64,000 nt of DNA from Neobacillus niacini (GTDB taxonomy: Bacteria; Bacillota; Bacilli; Bacillales; Cytobacillaceae): positions 115,823 to 179,822 of the forward strand of contig NZ_BAWM01000158.1 of NCBI RefSeq assembly GCF_000759675.1. The letters run 5' to 3'. The position numbers and the translations under genes are program-made. The notes under the pieces are model-generated. The model had not been told where the DNA came from. It saw nothing but the letters and a program-made list of their open reading frames with translations, and did not search any database. This document shows, piece after piece, positions 50,893 through 59,783 of this stretch (position 1 is its first letter; each line of letters opens with the position of its first letter).

Positions 50893-53800
50893 CTACTTAG
50901 TACCTGTGGTGACAGGCACCTGTTCAATCCGAAGGTTATCTAAAATAAACGTTCCTGCCCCAGTATCTCCATTCAAACTTGTTCCATCACTGAAAATTCC
51001 AATATACGTTTGTCCATTCTTGGAACCAGTGACAGTAAATTCAGCCGTTTTAGTATCGGTAGATGCCGATAGTGTATTATTCATGCTCAGTCCCTTGGCA
51101 GCCGAAATATCTCGAACATCAATTTCTTGATCCCCTGAGATAAAGCGATAGGCATTGGCCGTAGTTTGATAGTCAAAGGATACTTTATAGGTAACTCCCG
51201 GTTCAAAGTGGAAGTGCTGCGGAATGGTGCGATACACTAATCCTTTGTTACCAGTATTAACTTTAACGGACCAATTTCCGCCTAAGACATCATCCACTAA
51301 TTTTTTGCCTGCCCATCCTTTTTGTGTATACGGTGCATGTAATTCTGACAAATGAATTCTATTGTCTTCTACACCTTCCGTATTCCCGATAACAAATGGG
51401 TAAATTCCTTGCACGACCGATTCAAAATCTTGTTTGAATACACTGGATGATCCTTCATTATTCAAGGATTTTTGAACGACCCGAATATCATCAAATTTGG
51501 TAGTTCCTTCTCCGGCCTCACGGCTGAGAATGATTTCAGCCTTTTTAGATGTAGCCGTAAAGCTTACTTGCATTCGTTGCATTTTGCTATTGTATCCATC
51601 ATTTGAAGCATGCGAGTCTGCTTTTACAAAGTTCTTTTGCAGGCTCCTTAGTGTGTAATTACTTACATCTTTTACCCCGCCAGTTACTGTGATTTCGGCT
51701 TTTACATCACTATTGTTTTCTACGTATACCTCTGCCACATAATCCTTGCCAGGCACAAGGTCAGTAATGGAGCGGGAAACGGTTGTATTTTCCGCTGGAC
51801 TTTCCATATTCAGATAATAGTCGCCGCTGCTTACATTACGTGCTGTTCCAGTTTGATTCGTTCTGATGACACTTACAACATCTTTATCTCCTGCCACTTT
51901 TGTCACTTCATCTTTGACGGTTCCCGAATTGAATCCCGTGTCATAGACATGAGCTTCGGCGCTCCAATTTTCGACCTGTAAGCCCTTTTCCTTTTTGTCC
52001 GGAATAACAACATATGGCGTTGCTGCCTCAGCTGTCAAGGTTACCTGATTATTGATCACTTCGACTTTCTGCACATCTTTCCGGCCTTGATCGGTCAATT
52101 TGTACACATAAACCTTTTTAGATGGACCAACAAATCCATCTGGCAATGTCCAAGTTGTAGTACCACCTTCCAAATTCCAATGATACAATTTTTCAGCAGC
52201 AGGTGTAGGATTGTTAAAATCTTGTTCCACCCAAGGAAGTAAATAGGCATGTTCATCAAGGACAACATTCCCATTAAGTGTAATGATACGCTCTCTGGAA
52301 TTGTCTTTTCTTGTTACAACCACATCGTCCCCATTACTTGGGTCCGCCAATTTAATTTCCTTTTCCAAGTTTGTTTTGTTTTTGTCACCTTCAACATCTG
52401 TCCAATTGGTGACATAATACTTTTGTAAAAATTTTGTTGGCAGATTGGTATCGAATGTCATCCGGATAAACTGGTCAAAGTTCTTATCCGATTGCCACCC
52501 CTCGAAACCGGCTAATTCAAATCCGCCAAGCAATGGATGATCAGCCGTTCCGCCTGCTTCCGGCCAATTCAATACCCAAGAGTCTTTTTGATGATTACTA
52601 ATAAACCGGAGTACTTCTGAGTTGATTCCCTTGCTGGCAGGTCCGCCATAATTCTTATCTGTAGCCCAGTGCTGCCAGGTAGAATAATTAGCTACTGATG
52701 TACCAAATTCGGTTGTGACTCTCCATCCGCGGTCATGAAATTGCTCGGAGATTCGATCCGATTCCCATTGATCTTGATACCACACGTCTAAGTAAACAAA
52801 GTCAAGCCCAGGTGCAGCTGCTTTTAATTCGTCTAGTCTTTTTGCACGCGTTCCTGAGTACAAATCTTTTAATTTATTGATTGTATACGATTGGTCTAAC
52901 CAGCCCCAGCCTCTTGAATTCGGCCCGTCAATAAAGTCTTCGTTAAAAGCTTTGGCTTCAGGGTAGGTTTCTTGGGCATTAATATGGACTCCGAATTCGG
53001 TATTGTATTGATGGCCTTCACGGATAAGTGTTTGCAGATCTGCAGCGCCGCCAATTCGTTCACCGACATTGCCATAATCCGGGTGCGCACTGTCATGACC
53101 TTCATTTCCATATCCTTTTAACAGGACAGACTGCCCCAATCCATCTGTAGCGAGAGCCACCTTTTTAACATTATCCAATGTTTTTAAGAATGGCTGCTGT
53201 GCTTGGGAGCCGAAATTCATGGCAATCCGGGTGCCGACAAGATTGTTTACATTATTCGCCCCCGGGATATTCTGCATGATTTCACGGTAGGCAATGGCTC
53301 CGTCCTGCCAGTCAATTTCCTTATCCTCGTTCAGATCTTCTGCAATTGCAATTTTTATAGTTGGTTTATCAGCTTGTGGATTGGGCATAAATGCTCGTTG
53401 ATAATAAAGCAAGCTAGAACCAATTCCTAGGCCTTTCGTGCCATCTTCACTCTGATAACGATTCGCTACTAAATTTCGGTAACCATTGACTTCTGAACTA
53501 GACCATACACCAGCACTCAATTGGTCCGTTGAAAGGAAACCAGTATAGTAGCTTCCTGAAGTTCCGATGTTTCCTAAGGATGCATCGACAGTGACATCGA
53601 CATCCCCTGGTTTGGTCACATCACTGCTAAGATTCGTTAATTTGGCTTTCGCATTAGTTTGAGTGGAATTGACGGAGATTAGGTTCAGATCCGCAAATTC
53701 AACCGTTTCTATTTTGGCGCTTTTGGCATTCTTGATTTCATCAAAAGTATAAATCACTTTATTTTTTTGGACTTTTAAAGAGACCTTAAATACCGCGTCA

Positions 53801-55290
53801 AGATTTTCATACTCATCGACAACCTTTAAGGTATATAATGCTTCACTTTTATTTTTCTTTTCAAAACTTACTTCAGGATAATAAAGAACACCGTTCACTT
53901 TTAAACCGTAAACAGGAGTTTTTTGTCCATCCATTACCTTGTCTGCAACCCGGTATTCGATGACACGCGGGAAAACTTGGTCAATCACGACATCCATATA
54001 GTCTGAGGTTAGGTTATCCTCAACTGGCGGTGTATTTGGTGCTTTAGGAGGAACATTTTCTTTGATTTTGATGTTTGAAATCGTAATGTCTGCAGCACCC
54101 CGGCTTTTTTCAAATCCAAGTAATCCTGCTTGATCGACACCGCCTGATAATGTCCACGAATTCACCTTTTTATCGTTGATATAAAGGGTTGCGACATCAT
54201 CCATGAATTTCAAGCGCATATGGTAGGTTTTATTAGCTTCTAGTGCCACGTCAGATGTCATTGATGTCCACGTATTAGCGGGGCCAAAAATCTCGCCAAA
54301 ATATTGATTATTCTGATCTCCCGTTCCCACATACGTATAGGCGGATGGATTTTGCACACGATAAATGAGGCCAAATCGGTTCATCGTACCAGTTCCTGGT
54401 GTAATATCCGCTTCAAAAACACCATTCTTAATTGGTTTCATTTGATTGTAGACAATTCGATTCTTTTGAGTAGAGGTGACCTTGAAGGTAGCTGAACCAT
54501 CTTCATTATAGGAAACCTTTCCGTCGCCTGAAATTATTTTTAAATCTCCTTCTTCCAGTTGGCTATCGGTAATATCGACAAGTTCTCCATCACCTGGCAC
54601 TGTACCTCCATCACCTGGATCTGTGCCTCCATCTCCAAGAGCATCCCCCAGTTCAATGAGGACATGGCTGTTTTTACCTCCAAATGCACCCAGTTTAACG
54701 GCTTCCTTACCTGTAATTAGGTTATTTACATCATTGGATAAAGTAACCGGTCCAAATAAATCTTGGCCATCTAAAGTAACATTTAAAGTGGTTCCGCTAT
54801 AATTAATTTTTATATTATGTTTAGTTCCTGCCTCTGGAAGTGGCAAGTTTGGTCTAGTTTGCAGCCAGGTTCCACTGCCTTGATATTTGTATTCATAGAA
54901 CCATCCTATAGAGTCATAGCCTACAAAAACAAAATTATTATGATCAATATAATGAGGATAGAAACCAAATCTGGTATCTGCCCCATTCAATTCAGGAATA
55001 AAGGTATATTCCATCGTTCCTGCTTCTTTTGCTGCTGCCTTTTCTTCTTGAAAAATAGCTGCTTTGGCTCCATTGTCATTTCCAGCGCCTGCTCCAAGCC
55101 TTGCATAGGCCTTCCCATTCTTGTTGACCATTTCATTTACTTCATTTCCTCCATTTGAAATGGTAACCCATGGATTCGTCACTTCTGCTACCACACGTAA
55201 CGGCGGAATAAACCCCGTCAAGAACGTTGGCAAAAACAACACAAGTGCAAGCAGTGTATGGCTAAATCTCTTGTAATTTCTCCTGCTCAA
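50893..55290 (-). CDS. Secreted endo-alpha-N-acetylgalactosaminidase (GH101), longer paralogue
   Basis: The 1465-residue protein has a signal peptide (to about V-V-A-E, residue 35) and two extra N-terminal concanavalin-like domains. These span about 38-220 and 240-412 and are joined by a G-D-G-G-T-D-P-G-D linker. The same GH101 core as its neighbour follows: D-L-N-E-D-K-E-I-D-W-Q-D-G-A, candidate nucleophile D835 in V-Y-L-D-V-W and acid/base E861 in T-T-E-F. The C-terminal domains match those of the paralogue. It ends V-P-V-T-T-G-T-K, a tail encoded by a GGTGACAGGCACC repeat. TTG 55290 follows AAAGGAGGAG; a longer frame has no site. Confidence 0.9.
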   Translation of the reverse strand: MSRRNYKRFSHTLLALVLFLPTFLTGFIPPLRVVAEVTNPWVTISNGGNEVNEMVNKNGKAYARLGAGAGNDNGAKAAIFQEEKAAAKEAGTMEYTFIPELNGADTRFGFYPHYIDHNNFVFVGYDSIGWFYEYKYQGSGTWLQTRPNLPLPEAGTKHNIKINYSGTTLNVTLDGQDLFGPVTLSNDVNNLITGKEAVKLGAFGGKNSHVLIELGDALGDGGTDPGDGGTVPGDGELVDITDSQLEEGDLKIISGDGKVSYNEDGSATFKVTSTQKNRIVYNQMKPIKNGVFEADITPGTGTMNRFGLIYRVQNPSAYTYVGTGDQNNQYFGEIFGPANTWTSMTSDVALEANKTYHMRLKFMDDVATLYINDKKVNSWTLSGGVDQAGLLGFEKSRGAADITISNIKIKENVPPKAPNTPPVEDNLTSDYMDVVIDQVFPRVIEYRVADKVMDGQKTPVYGLKVNGVLYYPEVSFEKKNKSEALYTLKVVDEYENLDAVFKVSLKVQKNKVIYTFDEIKNAKSAKIETVEFADLNLISVNSTQTNAKAKLTNLSSDVTKPGDVDVTVDASLGNIGTSGSYYTGFLSTDQLSAGVWSSSEVNGYRNLVANRYQSEDGTKGLGIGSSLLYYQRAFMPNPQADKPTIKIAIAEDLNEDKEIDWQDGAIAYREIMQNIPGANNVNNLVGTRIAMNFGSQAQQPFLKTLDNVKKVALATDGLGQSVLLKGYGNEGHDSAHPDYGNVGERIGGAADLQTLIREGHQYNTEFGVHINAQETYPEAKAFNEDFIDGPNSRGWGWLDQSYTINKLKDLYSGTRAKRLDELKAAAPGLDFVYLDVWYQDQWESDRISEQFHDRGWRVTTEFGTSVANYSTWQHWATDKNYGGPASKGINSEVLRFISNHQKDSWVLNWPEAGGTADHPLLGGFELAGFEGWQSDKNFDQFIRMTFDTNLPTKFLQKYYVTNWTDVEGDKNKTNLEKEIKLADPSNGDDVVVTRKDNSRERIITLNGNVVLDEHAYLLPWVEQDFNNPTPAAEKLYHWNLEGGTTTWTLPDGFVGPSKKVYVYKLTDQGRKDVQKVEVINNQVTLTAEAATPYVVIPDKKEKGLQVENWSAEAHVYDTGFNSGTVKDEVTKVAGDKDVVSVIRTNQTGTARNVSSGDYYLNMESPAENTTVSRSITDLVPGKDYVAEVYVENNSDVKAEITVTGGVKDVSNYTLRSLQKNFVKADSHASNDGYNSKMQRMQVSFTATSKKAEIILSREAGEGTTKFDDIRVVQKSLNNEGSSSVFKQDFESVVQGIYPFVIGNTEGVEDNRIHLSELHAPYTQKGWAGKKLVDDVLGGNWSVKVNTGNKGLVYRTIPQHFHFEPGVTYKVSFDYQTTANAYRFISGDQEIDVRDISAAKGLSMNNTLSASTDTKTAEFTVTGSKNGQTYIGIFSDGTSLNGDTGAGTFILDNLRIEQVPVTTGTK
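50907..50921. repeat. GGTGACAGGCACC element forming the 3' end of the longer GH101 gene
   Basis: GTGGTGACAGGCACC lies inside the last codons of the gene and encodes V-P-V-T-T on the minus strand. The same word occurs at 20360-20374 in non-coding DNA. Confidence 0.6.
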
Positions 55291-55367
55291 TTCCTCTCCT
55301 CCTTTGAATTTCCTATTTAAATAGAAGATGATTCCTAACATCAAGTACCACCCTCTACTTGTAATCT

Positions 55368-55429
55368 AGCTTACTTTGATTAAAACGCTTACACAATAAA
55401 GATATTGTCCAAATTTTTAGAAATATTGT
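55368..55429 (-). promoter_or_regulatory. AraC-box/cre promoter of the longer GH101 gene
   Basis: The layout is identical to the promoter at 50710-50771. The -35 is TTGTGT (plus 55391-55396), the -10 TAAGCT (plus 55368-55373), spacing 17 bp, with TGTAAGCGTTTTAA as cre-like site. ATATTGT boxes lie at 55402-55408 and 55423-55429, 21 bp apart. Confidence 0.75.
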
Positions 55430-55589
55430 TTTTTTAGTAATTTCCAGATTAATAGTAATACTGCAAAGGACACTAGTAGGTTTAACACTCTATAACCTGA
55501 AAGGGCCGGGAACATATCCAGTCCCCAGCACATTGCCCTTTTCATTTCTCCGCACCACTACATTTGTATTTGAACTGATGGGTAGTTTT
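55430..55589. other. Intergenic region with a large inverted repeat
   Basis: GAAAGGGC (55499-55506) and GCCCTTTTC (55535-55543) are complementary arms with inner CCGGG/CCC pairing. This could end the GH112-DUF6903 transcript, but the minus strand lacks a clear T run. No gene is seen. Confidence 0.4.
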
Positions 55590-55757
55590 TTACACATATT
55601 TTCGATTGTAATCATATAGCAGTCCTAAGAGACCTGCTAATCCAAGCAACATCATGCCCAGCTCGAGTTTACCAACTGTCTTTTGTCCGTTGATAATCAA
55701 TGCCAAACAAATGATAAACACAACCATTTTAAGTATGATTAATACCTTAGCCTTCAT
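55590..55757 (-). CDS. Small membrane protein (DUF6903-like) coupled to the GH112 phosphorylase
   Basis: The 55-residue protein has two predicted helices (V-L-I-I-L-K-M-V-V-F-I-I-C-L-A-L and L-G-M-M-L-L-G-L-A-G-L-L-G-L-L) joined by a short hydrophilic loop. ATG 55757 overlaps the end of the GH112 gene by 11 nt, and its GGGAGG site lies inside that gene. I recall such a small family (DUF6903) beside lacto-N-biose phosphorylase genes, but cannot check it here. A role in transport or membrane association of the phosphorylase is conceivable. Confidence 0.65.
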   Translation of the reverse strand: MKAKVLIILKMVVFIICLALIINGQKTVGKLELGMMLLGLAGLLGLLYDYNRKYV

Positions 55758-57918
55758 TGGAAAAATCCTCCCATCGGATCTCACTAGGCTCCAACGTAAC
55801 CACTTTACTGTTGCCATCTCCGTCAAAGACAACAGTCGTTTGCTCCTTCATCGAATTGTTGACAATTGCCATTTTTCGAATGGATGGGTAGACATGGACT
55901 TCACAATAAATGTTACTTGCATGCCATTTGTGGAATTCTTCTTCTTTATGGGCAGCATAGTATAATGCGCGCATCAACAACCTCGTGTTTTCTTCATTAT
56001 ACGGAAGCCCCGCGATATAGACGGCTCTGCCTTTTCCAAAGGAATGGCTGGATAGGTGAACTTCTCCATCTGAATACTCAATAATTTCCGTCTCCTCTGA
56101 CAATGCAAAAATATTTTTCATACCTTCACCAAAATTGAATTGGGTACTGTCAGCAGAAATAAAATGCTCTTCGACAGGAGTGACAAAATATTTGTCGGTT
56201 GATAAACTGAATCCTAGTTCTTTGTCAATACCTAAGGCAGTCGCCAATTGGAAATAATGTCCTTCATGCTGATAGGCTGTCGGCTCACCAATTCCTATGA
56301 AGCCGCCGCCGTTATGAATCCAGGCTCTGATGGTGGTGACTAACTTTTCATTCGTCCAATATTCCCCTCCTGAAAAAGCTGTTCCAGCGTCACCAGCATT
56401 AATGATGACATCAACATCCACGGGCACACCATCATTGATAACGTCGTCAAAGCTAATGAAGGTAACTTCCACGGCAGCCCCGCTCAACGATTCCAAAACA
56501 CCTAAATAAGAATAAATTTGTTTATACCATAATGCATGGGCAACCATATGTGTCTGCCAAGTTCGAAGCCCGCCCCAAGAATTCAAAATCGCTACTTTAA
56601 GGCCGCTGTAAGGTGTAACGCCCTTGATTATGTCATAAATTTCGCGGAATTCCTCAGTCACCTTTTCAATATAAGCAACAAAATCAGGGAATTGATAAGC
56701 AAGGCTCAAATAGCCGCCATAGCCAATCCGATCAACAGGATTCCTTAGTAATGCTCTTCGGGCCGTAACCCAATTTTCATTGGCCTCGATCACCGGGTTG
56801 TTCCCTTCATAAAACGTGTCCGGGAAGAAATAAGGTAAGAATCGCCCTTCTGTATAACGTACATGTGGGATATCGGCAATCATTCGTAATGTAGCACCTC
56901 CGCCAACACTTCCAACCACGGCATCCAAGCCGATGCTTTCGAAGTATTTTCCATACGGTTCCGTACCAATCCAGTTATCACCAAGGAACATCATCGCTTC
57001 TTTGCCACTTTCATGAACGATGTCGACGAGTTCTTTGGCTTCCTTAGCAACAAACTGTTGAACAAAATCGATGTAGTCCAAATAGGCTTGCGTCGGAATT
57101 CTGAAAGCTGTATTGTAATAGCCTTGATCAACAATGTCTTCTGGTCTTAAGCGGTAGCCTTTTTCTTGTTCAAAAGCATCTAGGGCAGCCACCGAAACAC
57201 TGGCCCCATAACCAAACCAATCTACAAATTTTTCTTTGCCCAGATTATTAAACACCAGTGTAAAATGATAGAAAAATGTTGTGAATCTAACCACATCGGT
57301 ATCCGGATTTTCTGTCAGCCATTGTTTTAAATAGGTTTTCATATATTCATTGGAGTATGGCTGCCTAACATCAAAAGGAATGTCATGCGGCTTATCGCCC
57401 CAATTGTTGGTAATATGATTGTACATATGGGTTGGATCCCAAATCGCATAAACTAAGAATGACACGGTGTATTCATGCCAAGGAATTGCCTTGGTAATCA
57501 AGACACGATTGTCCTTTTCACTTACATCCCAATCATTCGTGTCGAGCACTTCTCCAGTTGTCCGGTCGATGACTTCCCAGTATTTCTTAGGATCATGGTG
57601 ATAATCCGGCTGTAATTGTTCTTCAAAATAGCCGTTCATAAAGTTAATTTCCAGGGTTTCTGTATGTGCAGTATTGAACAAACTCATCAAATAGAGTTGC
57701 TGGCATTCTTCCATATGGTTCTTTGCAAACTCGTTTTGGCCCCTCGCAACAAAATAAGTCGTATAAATTTTTGCATCCAATTGTTTAATATCATCATCCA
57801 ATTTCGTTCCATCGCTATCTCGAATCGCATCCGCGCCCCATCGTTCCATCAATTCTTTTGTTTCCTTAAGAAAACTTTCTTCACTTGGCAAAGTAACGCG
57901 GCCTATTTTCTTTTTCAT
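55747..57918 (-). CDS. 1,3-beta-galactosyl-N-acetylhexosamine phosphorylase (GH112)
   Basis: This enzyme phosphorolyses Gal-beta-1,3-GalNAc (or lacto-N-biose) to Gal-1-phosphate and the N-acetylhexosamine in the cytoplasm. The 723-residue protein matches GH112 throughout: Y-T-T-Y-F-V-A-R-G-Q-N-E-F, W-H-E-Y-T-V-S-F, R-F-T-T-F-F-Y-H-F and L-G-D-N-W-I-G-T-E-P-Y. D314 in the last motif is the candidate general acid, and a C-terminal G-E-P-T-A-Y-Q region follows. No signal peptide. ATG 57918 follows GAGGAGG. It ends the transporter operon, 12 bp after a permease gene. Confidence 0.94.
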   Translation of the reverse strand: MKKKIGRVTLPSEESFLKETKELMERWGADAIRDSDGTKLDDDIKQLDAKIYTTYFVARGQNEFAKNHMEECQQLYLMSLFNTAHTETLEINFMNGYFEEQLQPDYHHDPKKYWEVIDRTTGEVLDTNDWDVSEKDNRVLITKAIPWHEYTVSFLVYAIWDPTHMYNHITNNWGDKPHDIPFDVRQPYSNEYMKTYLKQWLTENPDTDVVRFTTFFYHFTLVFNNLGKEKFVDWFGYGASVSVAALDAFEQEKGYRLRPEDIVDQGYYNTAFRIPTQAYLDYIDFVQQFVAKEAKELVDIVHESGKEAMMFLGDNWIGTEPYGKYFESIGLDAVVGSVGGGATLRMIADIPHVRYTEGRFLPYFFPDTFYEGNNPVIEANENWVTARRALLRNPVDRIGYGGYLSLAYQFPDFVAYIEKVTEEFREIYDIIKGVTPYSGLKVAILNSWGGLRTWQTHMVAHALWYKQIYSYLGVLESLSGAAVEVTFISFDDVINDGVPVDVDVIINAGDAGTAFSGGEYWTNEKLVTTIRAWIHNGGGFIGIGEPTAYQHEGHYFQLATALGIDKELGFSLSTDKYFVTPVEEHFISADSTQFNFGEGMKNIFALSEETEIIEYSDGEVHLSSHSFGKGRAVYIAGLPYNEENTRLLMRALYYAAHKEEEFHKWHASNIYCEVHVYPSIRKMAIVNNSMKEQTTVVFDGDGNSKVVTLEPSEIRWEDFSNEG

Positions 57919-57930
57919 GTAAATCCTCCT

Positions 57931-58812
57931 CTAGTCTTTTAAACCGCCAAGGGTCATCCCTTGTGTCAATTTCTTTTGAACAATGATATATAAAATCAAG
58001 GTTGGCAGCATAACGAGGACCATTCCCGCATACATTTGGCCATAGTTTGCTGCTGACTTTTGTGCCGCCATTAAGTTCATCAGACCAACAGGTAAGGTTT
58101 TATTTGGACCTGGTATCAACGTAAGGGCAATAATGTATTCATTCCAAAACGCAAGGAAATTGAATAAGATGACGGCTATGATACTTGGCCGTGCCATCGG
58201 AATCATAATCGAGATCATCGTTTTGAAATATCCAGCACCATCGACCAAAGCCGCTTCTTCGTACGTTGATGGAAGGGATTGGAAATAGCTGGACAATAAG
58301 TAAATGGTAAATGGCAAAGCGGTTGCCGCATAAACCACAGCTAAAATAAATAGATTGTCCAGCAAGAATCCAGCTCCAAATTGTCCCCGTAAGAAGTTAT
58401 CACCGTCTAATAACATCAAGAAAATTGGAACGACAATATAGTTCACGTTGATAAATAATCCAGCTTTAAACAAGGCGTTCAAAAATTTACTGCCTCTAAA
58501 GATGTATCTTGCCAACACATAGGCTGCCGGCAAGGCGACGATCAATAAAATAAGCAGCGCCAATGCAGTCACCATGACAGAATTCAACATATAGGTACCC
58601 ATATTTGCCTTTTGGAAAGCATCTATGAAGTTTTGAAAATAGAAACCTTTCGGCATGACCCAAGGGCTGCCATAGAATTCCGAATTTTGCTTCACTGAAG
58701 CTAAGAAAACCCACGCGACAGGGATAATGATAGAGATTGCTAATGTAATCAGTGCGACGTAGATAAACAATCGATATGCTGTTTCTGCGCTCATGCCTTT
58801 TTGTTTTTTCAT
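57931..58812 (-). CDS. ABC sugar transporter permease (MalG-like)
   Basis: The 293-residue protein has six predicted membrane helices and the permease EAA loop Y-E-E-A-A-L-V-D-G-A-G-Y-F-K-T-M-I-S-I-M-I-P, which contacts the ATPase. It is the CUT1 MalG/LacG type. It should form the channel for the core-1 disaccharide with its partner. ATG 58812 overlaps no gene and is 15 bp after the first permease. Confidence 0.92.
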   Translation of the reverse strand: MKKQKGMSAETAYRLFIYVALITLAISIIIPVAWVFLASVKQNSEFYGSPWVMPKGFYFQNFIDAFQKANMGTYMLNSVMVTALALLILLIVALPAAYVLARYIFRGSKFLNALFKAGLFINVNYIVVPIFLMLLDGDNFLRGQFGAGFLLDNLFILAVVYAATALPFTIYLLSSYFQSLPSTYEEAALVDGAGYFKTMISIMIPMARPSIIAVILFNFLAFWNEYIIALTLIPGPNKTLPVGLMNLMAAQKSAANYGQMYAGMVLVMLPTLILYIIVQKKLTQGMTLGGLKD

Positions 58813-58827
58813 TGTTCATGGACCCCC

Positions 58828-59718
58828 TTAATACTCCAGCACTTCCCGTTTGGTGACACGGCTGACAATCGCAGATAGTACGAATGAGAATAGGAAGATC
58901 ACAACCCCAATAGACATACCGTAACCATAAGAAGAATTGGTGTAAGCCTGCTTATACATATAGCTTAAAAATACTTCCGTCGATCCGTCAGGACCGCCGC
59001 CAGTCATCGCCTGGACGAGAAGAAAACTTAAATTAATCGTACTGATAATGAAGAAGGTTAACGTTGTCCGAATGTTATTCCAAATCAACGGTAAGGTAAT
59101 ACTGAAAAATTGTCTAACTCGTCCAGCGCCCTCCAAAGCAGATGCTTCATAAAAACTTTCTGGGATACTCGCCATACTCGACATATACATGACCATATAG
59201 TAACCAATCGCTTGCCAAACGAGTGCCCCTCCGATGCTGTAAATGGCAATGTTTTGATCGCCAAGCCACATTCTTTGAAGGTTCTCAAGGTTAAATAAAG
59301 CAAGTAGATTATTCAACAAGCCTGTGGTTGGATCATAAACCGCAGAAAAAATCCCAGCAATGACCACAACGGATAAGATATTAGGGATATAGAATATAAT
59401 CCGGAAAAAGCTGTTGCCTTTCATCTTTTCTCTCGTTAACAAAGTAGCAAACAAAATCGCCACCACCATGGTGATGAGTGTGACGATAACAATCAATACA
59501 ATACTGTTTTGGAGAGATCGAAAGAAGTTCATATCGTTCCATAAGATTTTGAAGTTATCGAGTCCGACAAATACTTTATTATTAGAAAACCCACCCCACT
59601 TATATAAGGACATCCTGAATACCTCAATCGTAGGAAAAATCATAAAAATGGTTAACAAGATCAGTGCTGGTGACGTACAAGCAAAAATAAAAATCCTTTT
59701 TTCTGTTGTCTTATTCAT
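58828..59718 (-). CDS. ABC sugar transporter permease (MalF-like)
   Basis: The 296-residue protein has six predicted helices and the EAA loop Y-E-A-S-A-L-E-G-A-G-R-V-R-Q-F-F-S-I-T-L-P near residue 200. It is the MalF/LacF type CUT1 permease. ATG 59718 follows GAGGTG; an in-frame GTG three codons upstream lies inside that site. No ATP-binding subunit gene is in the window, so a shared MsmX/MsmK-type ATPase is probably used. Confidence 0.92.
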   Translation of the reverse strand: MNKTTEKRIFIFACTSPALILLTIFMIFPTIEVFRMSLYKWGGFSNNKVFVGLDNFKILWNDMNFFRSLQNSIVLIVIVTLITMVVAILFATLLTREKMKGNSFFRIIFYIPNILSVVVIAGIFSAVYDPTTGLLNNLLALFNLENLQRMWLGDQNIAIYSIGGALVWQAIGYYMVMYMSSMASIPESFYEASALEGAGRVRQFFSITLPLIWNNIRTTLTFFIISTINLSFLLVQAMTGGGPDGSTEVFLSYMYKQAYTNSSYGYGMSIGVVIFLFSFVLSAIVSRVTKREVLEY

Positions 59719-59740
59719 GGATATCACCTCATTTAATAAA

Positions 59741-59772
59741 TATAACGGTGAGGAAGAATACTCACCGTTATA
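59741..59772 (-). promoter_or_regulatory. Intercistronic stem-loop between the binding-protein and permease genes
   Basis: TATAACGGTGAG and CTCACCGTTATA make a perfect 12-bp stem with an 8-nt loop and no T run. Such hairpins often protect the binding-protein mRNA or reduce read-through. Confidence 0.7.
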
Positions 59773-59783
59773 CTAGTGAACTA

